Source: an uncultured Sphingomonadaceae bacterium (lineage in GTDB: Bacteria; Pseudomonadota; Alphaproteobacteria; Sphingomonadales; Sphingomonadaceae). From it: 13,979 nt of DNA. Within the stretch, counting starts at the first letter, position 1, and each line of letters begins with the position of its first letter. Under the pieces are notes generated by a model that saw nothing but the letters and a program-made list of their open reading frames with translations, had not been told where the DNA came from and did not search any database. The position numbers and the translations under genes were made by a program. The stretch covers positions 1 to 13,979 of the forward strand of contig CAMLKX010000021.1 in assembly GCA_946480515.1 (NCBI GenBank), read 5' to 3'. This document shows positions 8,316 to 13,979 of this stretch, one piece after another.

Positions 8316-8692
8316 CTTCCAGCCAGCCGCGTGATCGCTTCAAGAACACGGTGCATCTCGCTCGGCTTCTCGATCCGTTCGATCCTGGCGAGCTCAGGAG
8401 GAATCGAAGCAGCATCATATCCGGTCAGGAACAGGAACGGGACTTGCCGCCGCTGCAACTCCTCGGTGATCTCGAACGACGCCCCGTTTCCAAGATTGAT
8501 GTCCACCACCGCGCAATCGGGTATTTGCCTCCTCAATTCCGAGAGGACAGCGCTGGAATCCTGGCACGGACCGATCACCCTGCCGCCAGCACCTTCGACT
8601 GCGTCCCTGATGTCCATCGCAAGGTAGAACTCATCCTCGACAACGAGGACGGTCGTGCCGCTCAGGTCAGGTGCTTCTGTCCTAATGATCAT
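8312..8692 (-). CDS. Single-domain response regulator (receiver only, FATGUY-like)
   Basis: A 126-residue receiver domain with no output domain. The acidic pocket is Glu19-Asp20-Glu21 (VVEDEFYLA), the phospho-acceptor is Asp64 in AVVDINLG, the switch Thr is Thr90 in FLFLTGYD, and the conserved Lys is Lys109 in IEKP. The FLTGY stretch after a hydrophobic strand resembles the FATGUY motif of receiver-only regulators such as SdrG of Sphingomonas, which feed phosphate into the PhyR general stress pathway; that functional link is inference. The ATG at 8692 overlaps the TGA of the upstream kinase gene by four bases (ATGA), indicating translational coupling and a cognate pair. The open frame extends further upstream but only as a shadow of the kinase gene. 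The stop codon shares CTAG with the stop of the convergent Crp/Fnr gene. Confidence 0.93.
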   Translation of the reverse strand: MIIRTEAPDLSGTTVLVVEDEFYLAMDIRDAVEGAGGRVIGPCQDSSAVLSELRRQIPDCAVVDINLGNGASFEITEELQRRQVPFLFLTGYDAASIPPELARIERIEKPSEMHRVLEAITRLAGS

Positions 8693-11600
8693 GGCCTTGA
8701 GGGTCTCGTTGAATTGTCCGTTTGCAATATGCTTGACCGTGGGGTCAGCGGGAACTCGAGCGTGCAAAGGGTTCCATTGGGGCGCATTTCGAGGGTGCCC
8801 GTGCCCCGTAATTCGTAGGCGACCCGCTGGGTGATCAGCTCGGTCCCAAATCCCTTGCGACGCGGCGCTCCAGCTTCCATCGGAACGCCATCCTCTGACC
8901 AGCGGAAGCGGAGCCAACGCTCGCCACCCGCATCATCAACGCTCCAGTTGATTTCGATCCCGGCCTCAGGTCGGGTGAGAGCGCCATATTTCAGCGAATT
9001 CGTCGTCAGTTCGTGGATTGCGAGGGTCAGCACCTCAGCCGCTTTCGCTGACAGCTCCACGTCGGGACCGGCAATTGTCACCTGGTCGGCGGGGCCGGCA
9101 TGCGCTGCCAGTTCCTCGCGGATGAGGGCCTCCAGATCCACCCCTGCATCAACCCAGCGAGTGAGCAGCACCTGGGTTCGGGCAAGCGCTCCAAGGCGGC
9201 CTTCAAGGTGCTGAATGAACTCTTCCGCGCTCTGGCCTTCCTCGTGAGTCCTGCGGACCATCGAGCGGATCACGGCAAGGATGTTGCGCACCCGGTGCTG
9301 GAGCTCGCCGAGCAGGGTTTTCTGGAGCTTCTGGGACAGCACGGCGCCGGTGACGTCCATGAAGGTGACGACTGCGCCAGCAATGAAGTTGTCGACACTC
9401 CGATAAGGCCGCACCCGGACTGCGAAATGGCCTTCGTCCAACGCGGCGACTTCCCGCTCAACCGGAGTGAGGGACTTGAGTACGGCGCGCACGTCCTGTT
9501 CCAGCTCGGCATAGGTGACTCGGCTGGCGACGTGGGCAATCGGTCTGCCGACATCGGTATCGAGGAGGTGAAAGATTTCCGTCGCTGCCGGGGTGAAATT
9601 GCGGACGCGCAGGTCGTTGTCGAGGAATAGTGCTGCGATCTGAGTTGCTTCGAGGAGGTTCTTGAGATCGGAATTGGAGCGTGCGAGCTCGCCGACGCGG
9701 TGGGCAAGCTCGCCGTTGACGGTCTGCAATTCCTCGTTGACCGATTGCAGCTCTTCCTTGGAGGTCTCCAATTCCTCGTTCGCGGACTGCAGTTCCTCGT
9801 TGATGGACTGATATTCCTCGTTCGAGCTCTTCAACTCCTCATTCGTTGATTCCAGTTCCTCGATCGTGGCCTGCAGCCGCTCCTTGGTGAGGCGGAGCTC
9901 GGCCTCAAGCCGCTGGACATGCTCGTCGCTGACCATTCGCTCGCCCTCGGGCAGAGCGGCCTCGTCGATGACGCCCGCGTCCTGGAAGACAACGACGAGC
10001 GCCGCAACTTCGCTCGCACGGACGGACTCCACGATCACATTGACGCAATAGCCCTGGCCGTCGCGGGTGATGGGGAGCCGCGGCAGCTCGACCCTGACCC
10101 CCTCGGTCGCGGCTCGGTGAAGCGCCGACCTCAGGTCAAGCCTCAGGTCACGGTGCACGAGGTTGAGCAGGTTGAGTGTCGCCGCACCGGAGCTAGGCTC
10201 AAGGTAGCGGCCGGTGCGTCCGGAAAAATGCAGCACTTCATATTGCTCGTCCACAACGACGTAGGCGGGCGAGTAACGTTCGGCGATCGCCTCGGCGCGC
10301 CGGCCGACGGTTGCGGACAGGGAGCCACCCCCCGAAACCGGGGGCGGCGGAACTTCATGCGGATCGGTTGGCCGGACACGGGGCGACAGCGGGAAATCGG
10401 GCAGGATCCGCGTCGCCGTGTCGAGCCGGCGGAAAAGCCGGTTCTTGCGATCGACCGGAGCGAACAGCTTCTGGTGGCGGGTCACATTTTCTGACGAACC
10501 CAGGAACAACACCCCGCCTGGCCGCAGGGAAAAGTGGAAGATCGGGATGACTCGGTTCTGGAGGTCCGAGTTGAGGTAAATCAGCAGGTTCCGGCAGGAC
10601 AGCAGGTCGATCCGCGAGAAGGGCGCATCCTTGACGATATTGTGCGGCGAGAAGATGCACATCTCGCGCAACTCCTTCGACACGCAGTAGGTCTCGCCTT
10701 CCTTGACGAACCAGCGGGCGAGCCGATCCGGACGGATATGCTCGGCAATCGAGTCGGAGTAGCGGCCAGCGCGGGCGATCGCGAGCGCGCGAGCATCCAG
10801 ATCGGTCGCGAAAATCTGAACGTAGGGCGGATTCTCGATCCCGGCGATATGCTCGCGCAGCAGGATCGCAATCGAATAGGCTTCCTCACCGGTCGCGCAT
10901 CCCAGCACCCAGACGCGCAGCGGGTCGTCCGCCCGCTTGCCGTCGAACAGACGCGGTAGTTCCTTCTCGAGAGCATCGAACTCTTGCGGATCGCGAAAGA
11001 ACTGGGTGACCCCGATCAGCAGGTCCTGGAAGAGATGCTGAACCTCTTCACGATCCCCGCGCAGCCGAGCGACATAATCTTCGATATCCCCGATCTGGAG
11101 GACCTGCATCCGCCGCTGGATGCGGCGAAAAAAGGTATTGCGCTTATAGCCGTGGAAGTCGTGGCTAGTGACGTTCCTTAGGATGGTCGCAATCTGACCG
11201 ATGTGCGCGGCATGCTGCTCCGGCAGTTCGTCGGGACCGGCCTGGTCGAGCAGGCCGACGTTGGCCACGTAAAGCGCAATCTGTTGCGCGATTTCGTCGA
11301 CGGGAAGGAGGAGGTCGACGATGCCCGCCGGGCCGGTGGCCCCCTGGCCGGTGGTCGCTTCGTCGCCCTGGGCCACCTCGGCGATGGACAGGCCCCCGAA
11401 CTTCTTTGTTGCTGTCACTCCTGCCGTGCCGTCGCTGCCGAGGCCGGAAAGCAGCACCGCCACCGCTCGGTCGTGCGCCTGCTCAGCGAGCGAAATCAGC
11501 ATCGTATCAACGGTTCCCCGCTGGCCGGGTGGCTCTTCAGCGGGCCGTGAGAGAACGGTTCCCTGGTCGAGCGTCACCACGTCATTTGGACCGGCCACAT

Positions 11601-11886
11601 AGATGTGATCCGGCTCAAGCTTTTCGCCGTCCTCCGCCACTTTGACCGGGAGCGGGCTTTGGCGCGAGAGCACCTCGACCACTTTGGCGACGCTCAATCC
11701 CTCTTGCTGGCGGACGGCAACGACGTAGGCCGCGCGAAGATCAGCTCCGAGACTTGCGAACAGCTCTTCCAACGACCGTAGGGATTCGGAGCAAACGCCG
11801 ACGCCAACGATCGCGAGCGGCTCGCCTCCCTGCTCTCTGCGGCGACCTCGCTTGGGCTTGTCCTGCTTCTCTTCCAGATCTGCCAT
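8689..11886 (-). CDS. CheB-CheR-PAS-HWE histidine kinase fusion protein with a degenerate CheB module
   Basis: A 1065-residue hybrid signalling protein with no membrane segments. Domain order: CheB methylesterase-like (about 23-210); CheR methyltransferase (about 225-490) with an intact SAM loop LGCATGEEAYS (328-338) and LLSCRNLLIY; a PAS-like region (about 530-640); a long heptad coiled coil (about 655-745); PAS (about 745-845); and an HWE kinase with phospho-His864 in ELQHRVRN, N-box HELTTNSLKYG (958-968), the W-x-E pair W996/E998 in RWSE, and G-box GFGTELI. The CheB catalytic Ser position reads Cys32 (VGVGVCSES in place of VGIGASAGG) and the His position appears to be Arg59, while the Asp in SGLGSDG (D152) remains, so esterase activity is doubtful. 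The kinase should phosphorylate the overlapping receiver gene. The start ATG has no strong ribosome binding site; a 64-base gap separates it from the upstream cheB gene. Confidence 0.93.
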   Translation of the reverse strand: MADLEEKQDKPKRGRRREQGGEPLAIVGVGVCSESLRSLEELFASLGADLRAAYVVAVRQQEGLSVAKVVEVLSRQSPLPVKVAEDGEKLEPDHIYVAGPNDVVTLDQGTVLSRPAEEPPGQRGTVDTMLISLAEQAHDRAVAVLLSGLGSDGTAGVTATKKFGGLSIAEVAQGDEATTGQGATGPAGIVDLLLPVDEIAQQIALYVANVGLLDQAGPDELPEQHAAHIGQIATILRNVTSHDFHGYKRNTFFRRIQRRMQVLQIGDIEDYVARLRGDREEVQHLFQDLLIGVTQFFRDPQEFDALEKELPRLFDGKRADDPLRVWVLGCATGEEAYSIAILLREHIAGIENPPYVQIFATDLDARALAIARAGRYSDSIAEHIRPDRLARWFVKEGETYCVSKELREMCIFSPHNIVKDAPFSRIDLLSCRNLLIYLNSDLQNRVIPIFHFSLRPGGVLFLGSSENVTRHQKLFAPVDRKNRLFRRLDTATRILPDFPLSPRVRPTDPHEVPPPPVSGGGSLSATVGRRAEAIAERYSPAYVVVDEQYEVLHFSGRTGRYLEPSSGAATLNLLNLVHRDLRLDLRSALHRAATEGVRVELPRLPITRDGQGYCVNVIVESVRASEVAALVVVFQDAGVIDEAALPEGERMVSDEHVQRLEAELRLTKERLQATIEELESTNEELKSSNEEYQSINEELQSANEELETSKEELQSVNEELQTVNGELAHRVGELARSNSDLKNLLEATQIAALFLDNDLRVRNFTPAATEIFHLLDTDVGRPIAHVASRVTYAELEQDVRAVLKSLTPVEREVAALDEGHFAVRVRPYRSVDNFIAGAVVTFMDVTGAVLSQKLQKTLLGELQHRVRNILAVIRSMVRRTHEEGQSAEEFIQHLEGRLGALARTQVLLTRWVDAGVDLEALIREELAAHAGPADQVTIAGPDVELSAKAAEVLTLAIHELTTNSLKYGALTRPEAGIEINWSVDDAGGERWLRFRWSEDGVPMEAGAPRRKGFGTELITQRVAYELRGTGTLEMRPNGTLCTLEFPLTPRSSILQTDNSTRPSRP
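9715..9861 (-). repeat. Seven tandem heptads (EELxSxN-type) encoding a signalling coiled coil inside the kinase
   Basis: Residues 676-724 of the fusion protein are seven consecutive seven-residue units of the form EE(L/Y)-x-(S/T)-x-(N/K), for example EELESTN, EELKSSN, EEYQSIN and EELQSAN. At the DNA level this is a degenerate 21-bp tandem repeat (TTCCTCGTT-like on the plus strand). Such uninterrupted heptads connect sensor and kinase modules in CheBR-PAS-HWE kinases and would form a parallel dimeric coiled coil. Repeat-number change by slippage is possible. Confidence 0.85.
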
Positions 11887-11890
11887 ATCA

Positions 11891-11939
11891 CTGTCCGACT
11901 TCGCTCTTTTACACTCTAGCTTCCAGCAGCTTCGGACAG
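11891..11939. other. 8-bp inverted repeat spanning the cheB-kinase intergenic gap
   Basis: CTGTCCGA at 11891-11898 and TCGGACAG at 11932-11939 are exact reverse complements, lying within the 64-base spacer between the stand-alone cheB gene and the kinase gene. It may be an mRNA hairpin affecting relative expression or stability of the two genes. There is no U-run of the kind needed for a classical terminator on the transcribed strand. Length and spacing make chance occurrence possible. Confidence 0.25.
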
Positions 11940-11950
11940 AAGCACGTTCG

Positions 11951-12961
11951 TCAGATTTCCTGTTCGCGCGGGGCTCTTCCCATCCGGATTGTCAGCACCG
12001 CAGCTTCCCGCAAGGTCGTGGCGTACCGACGATACTCCTTGCCCCGCGCCTCATAGAGTTCCGCGACGGCGCTCCGTCCGGTCTCACGGGCGTCCCTGGC
12101 CATCCGCTCCACCAGAGTCACTCGCTCCTCCATCACCCGCATTGCGACGCGTACGGCTTCGTCCACCTCCTCAATCCGCGAGGCAAGCACATCCGCAGTG
12201 TAGGAGTGGCCGATCTGACAGCGGTAGCGGAGCGGCCGCTGCTGGCGAACTTCGGAGAGAACGCCGTTGCAATCCGGGCAGGAAAGGGGACTCGGGTCGG
12301 CGATCCGGCGCAGCAAGTCGCTGCCGAGCCGAGCTCCCGCAGCGATCTCGACCTCAAGTGCCAGGCTTTCCGGTGGATTTACAGCTGGCCCGGCGTCGGA
12401 GTTCGCAAGGTCCGTGAGGACGCGCGCAAGATCGACGGAGCTGGCGACATGATCGACCTCGGCTGCCTCCAATGCGGCCAGTGGCATCTGATCGGCTTCG
12501 GCATCGATCGGATGCTGAACGACCGCTGTGCCTCCGGCCAACTTGATCGCGTGGAGCCCTGCTGCCCCGTCGTTGAGCATGCCGGTCAGCACGACTCCCA
12601 CTGCGCGCGGACCGTAGGAGAGAGCGGCGGAGCGGAACAGCGGATCGATGGATGGGCGAACCAGGTTCTCGCGTGGACCATCTCCGAGCCGGATGGTCCC
12701 GTCGGTCAACAGCAGGTGCCGGTCCGGTACCGCGACATAGATGCGACCGGACTCGATGGGCTGACCATCAATCGCTTGCCCCACTGGCAGCGCACTGGCG
12801 CTCGCCAGGGCGTCGGCCAGATAGCCGGGCGAATGGGTTGGCAGATGGGTGCTGATGAAAATGCTGGCCCGAAGATCGCTCGGCAGCTCGCCGACGATGC
12901 GCTTGAGGACTGGTCCACTTCCAGCGGAGCCGCCGATCGCGATGATGTCCTTCTTGGCCAT
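11951..12961 (-). CDS. Stand-alone CheB-type methylesterase/deamidase domain with C-terminal Cys/His zinc-ribbon-like extension
   Basis: A 336-residue cytoplasmic protein. Residues 1-190 are a CheB catalytic domain with the full triad visible: Ser12 in IGGSAGSG, His39 in STHLP and Asp131 in GMLNDGAAG. CheB hydrolyses glutamyl methyl esters on chemoreceptors; here the substrate is unknown because no receptor gene is nearby. Canonical CheB has an N-terminal receiver, which is absent, so activity is not controlled by phosphorylation in cis. The tail has Cys228-x2-Cys231 (SCPDCNG) and Cys248-x3-His252 (YRCQIGHSY), which look like a zinc site, followed by a charged helical region. The ATG at 12961 has AAGGAG six bases upstream, a strong ribosome binding site. 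It is first in a three-gene set with the kinase fusion and the response regulator, and an EcfG-like promoter lies just upstream. Confidence 0.92.
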   Translation of the reverse strand: MAKKDIIAIGGSAGSGPVLKRIVGELPSDLRASIFISTHLPTHSPGYLADALASASALPVGQAIDGQPIESGRIYVAVPDRHLLLTDGTIRLGDGPRENLVRPSIDPLFRSAALSYGPRAVGVVLTGMLNDGAAGLHAIKLAGGTAVVQHPIDAEADQMPLAALEAAEVDHVASSVDLARVLTDLANSDAGPAVNPPESLALEVEIAAGARLGSDLLRRIADPSPLSCPDCNGVLSEVRQQRPLRYRCQIGHSYTADVLASRIEEVDEAVRVAMRVMEERVTLVERMARDARETGRSAVAELYEARGKEYRRYATTLREAAVLTIRMGRAPREQEI

Positions 12962-12995
12962 GGGCGCTCCTTCGAGGACAGCTGCCCCTTAAGGC

Positions 12996-13020
12996 AACAA
13001 GAGGGACTTGCTATTGTTCC
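12996..13020 (-). promoter_or_regulatory. EcfG-like general stress promoter (GGAAC-N16-TGTT) upstream of the cheB-kinase-regulator operon
   Basis: On the minus strand GGAAC (13020-13016) is followed after 16 bases by TGTT (12999-12996). This matches the alphaproteobacterial EcfG consensus GGAAC-N16-17-CGTT at all but one base. It reads toward cheB and would give a leader of roughly 28 bases ending in a good AAGGAG ribosome binding site. The placement is what a functional promoter would show, but a nine-base pattern can occur by chance. Confidence 0.55.
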
Positions 13021-13223
13021 GTCGGCGGCACGCGGCGTTCGGGATAGACCGGCTTTCTGAGGAGTTCCAATGAGGTGAGGATGGCCTTTTCAGTCTCCTC
13101 CCGCATCCTTCGGGTGAGTTCAATCGACCGCGCGGACTTGGTGATCGCCGCGATGCTCTGACGCATTCTCATGCGGGAAAGATCACCAACTCGGGTGCGC
13201 GCGCCACAACTTATGTAAGCCAT
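13011..13223 (-). CDS. Possible small helical protein (up to 70 aa)
   Basis: I do not recognise it. The reading frame runs to a TAG at 13011-13013. From the second or third Met (start 13172 or 13166) the sequence is convincingly protein-like: MRMRQSIAAITKSARSIEL and then a Glu/Arg/Leu-rich helix ending in KPVYPERRVPPTEQ. The first 17 residues look less natural. None of the candidate starts has a clear ribosome binding site. It lies 49 bases upstream of the cheB gene on the same strand, and its last codons adjoin the GGAAC of the EcfG-like promoter. It could be a real small gene preceding the operon or simply a chance open frame in GC-rich DNA. Confidence 0.38.
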   Translation of the reverse strand: MAYISCGARTRVGDLSRMRMRQSIAAITKSARSIELTRRMREETEKAILTSLELLRKPVYPERRVPPTEQ

Positions 13224-13233
13224 CGCGTGTGCG

Positions 13234-13245
13234 GCGGCCGGCCGC
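13234..13245. repeat. 12-bp perfect palindrome GCGGCCGGCCGC in a gene-free gap
   Basis: The gap 13224-13335 holds no gene I can support. Its only structure is this GC-only palindrome, about 90 bases past the stop of the minus-strand gene that ends at 13336. No T-run follows it on either strand, so I do not call it a terminator. Confidence 0.3.
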
Positions 13246-13335
13246 GCGATGCGTGAGACGCTGCACCGGACGTTCCACTACTCGCAGGCAACAGTAAGGT
13301 GGAGTGTTGAGCGCGAGCAGGAGGGCGCAGGTTCA

Positions 13336-13979
13336 CTAAGAAGCTGTGACGTTCTTCGTGGCTTCAAGATCGGCGTCGTTCGCTTCGATCCACTTTTCCA
13401 TTTGCTCCATGAGTTCCGGCCATTCGGTGTCGTACTCATGATGAAACGTCCCCATGCAAAGCAGCATCGCATCTAAATGGCGTTTTCCGTGAAGCTCCAT
13501 CCACCTGTTTGAGAAGGTCGTTTCATGCTCCCCATAGTTGGTGGTTGAATAGCCGCCCATGAGACCCTCATAGTTGGGATGGGCGCTTTCCGAGAGATCG
13601 GCGTAAAGCTTCTCCAAGCCTGGGTAGCGCTTATCGCACTTGGTCAACACGGTAACTATGTTGATGGCTTTGGGCGCCGCTGCATTGTTACGAGATCCCA
13701 GCAGGAGCAGGGCGGTCTTCTCGCCGAAGACGTGAAAGTTGAGATTTCCGTCCAGAACCTGTCGCATCAGTAGATTAAGATAAATGAGCGTGGCGAGGGT
13801 CTCAAACCCGCTCCTTAGTAATATGCGAGCGCCTAGCCCATGCCCTTGCTGATGCAGCGCGTAGGATTGCACCATGAGGTCGTGTTCTCGCCAGAATGCC
13901 AGTTCGCGGAGCATCCAAGTCCGAAAGGCGGATTTCCACTTATACACGATAGGATTTCGAGTGAGCAGCCCTCCGACTG
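13336..13979 (-). CDS. Helical protein of unknown function, loosely DUF5677-like (5' end outside window)
   Basis: The frame is open from the window edge to a TAG at 13336-13338. A GTG at 13947 would give 203 residues, but the codons upstream of it (VGGLLTRNPI) stay open to the edge, so the gene is probably truncated by the window. The product is mostly helical: QGHGLGARILLRSGFETLATLIYLN (broken here by a Gly-Leu-Gly turn) resembles the Arg-x-x-x-Glu helix of DUF5677-type proteins, and LSESAHPNYEGLMGG resembles their SxxxHPN block. I recall these only as proteins of unknown function and do not assign an activity. Base composition is visibly more AT-rich than the neighbours (for example around 13470-13560 and 13760-13830), suggesting separate acquisition. 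It is on the same strand as the signalling operon but more than 300 bases upstream of it. Confidence 0.7.
   Translation of the reverse strand, partial: VGGLLTRNPIVYKWKSAFRTWMLRELAFWREHDLMVQSYALHQQGHGLGARILLRSGFETLATLIYLNLLMRQVLDGNLNFHVFGEKTALLLLGSRNNAAAPKAINIVTVLTKCDKRYPGLEKLYADLSESAHPNYEGLMGGYSTTNYGEHETTFSNRWMELHGKRHLDAMLLCMGTFHHEYDTEWPELMEQMEKWIEANDADLEATKNVTAS

Noticed and set aside
8693..8917. N-terminal extension of the response regulator frame
   Set aside because: It overlaps the HWE kinase C-terminus in another frame; the receiver domain begins properly after the ATG at 8692, which forms an ATGA coupling overlap.
11852..13060. 402-codon plus-strand open frame opposite the stand-alone cheB gene
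   Set aside because: The minus strand has an intact CheB triad and a good ribosome site; the plus-strand product has no family features.
13249..13476. 75-codon plus-strand frame at the right end
   Set aside because: Mostly antisense to the minus-strand gene ending at 13336, with no ribosome site or recognisable sequence.
1..13979. CRISPR arrays, tRNA or rRNA genes, transposases, phage attachment sites
   Set aside because: Looked for on both strands by eye; no spaced identical repeats, cloverleaf-like segments, transposase motifs or terminal repeats were found.

Overview
The window is high-GC DNA that looks like the chromosome of an alphaproteobacterium, most likely a member of the Sphingomonadales. 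This assignment is inferred from four things: a GAAC-N7-GAAC LexA operator in front of an imuA-imuB-dnaE2 cassette, HWE-type histidine kinase signalling, a FATGUY-like single-domain response regulator, and an EcfG-like promoter (GGAAC-N16-TGTT). No rRNA, tRNA, CRISPR array or insertion sequence is visible.

Layout. Bases 1-57 are the tail of a gene whose end resembles EmrA/HlyD membrane-fusion proteins. It is followed by an EmrB/QacA-type 14-TM drug exporter (62-1636), which carries an odd Arg-rich segment flanked by an 11-bp GC-only inverted repeat where TM3 should begin. Next is a textbook SOS mutagenesis operon (1719-7172): a LexA box, then imuA, imuB and dnaE2, all overlapping. Together they encode the inducible translesion 'mutasome'. 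A small helical protein gene (7204-7410, minus) converges on dnaE2. It is divergent from a Crp/Fnr-family regulator (7560-8315, plus).

The most interesting part is the minus-strand three-gene signalling cluster read from 12961 down to 8312. In transcription order it encodes a stand-alone CheB-type methylesterase with an added Cys/His (zinc-ribbon-like) tail, a 1065-residue fusion protein (CheB-like, CheR, PAS-like region, long heptad coiled coil, PAS, HWE histidine kinase), and a 126-residue receiver-only response regulator. The last two overlap by ATGA. The CheB-like module of the fusion appears to have lost its catalytic Ser and His, whereas the stand-alone CheB keeps the full triad. Upstream of the cluster lies a match to the EcfG general-stress sigma promoter. 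My inference is that this is a chemotaxis-derived sensor module wired into the alphaproteobacterial general stress response rather than into flagellar control; no cheA, cheW, cheY or MCP gene is visible.

The right end holds a possible 70-aa ORF (13011-13223, minus) and a gene running off the edge (13336-13979, minus). The edge gene has visibly lower GC and encodes a helical protein loosely resembling DUF5677-type proteins of unknown function; it may be accessory DNA.
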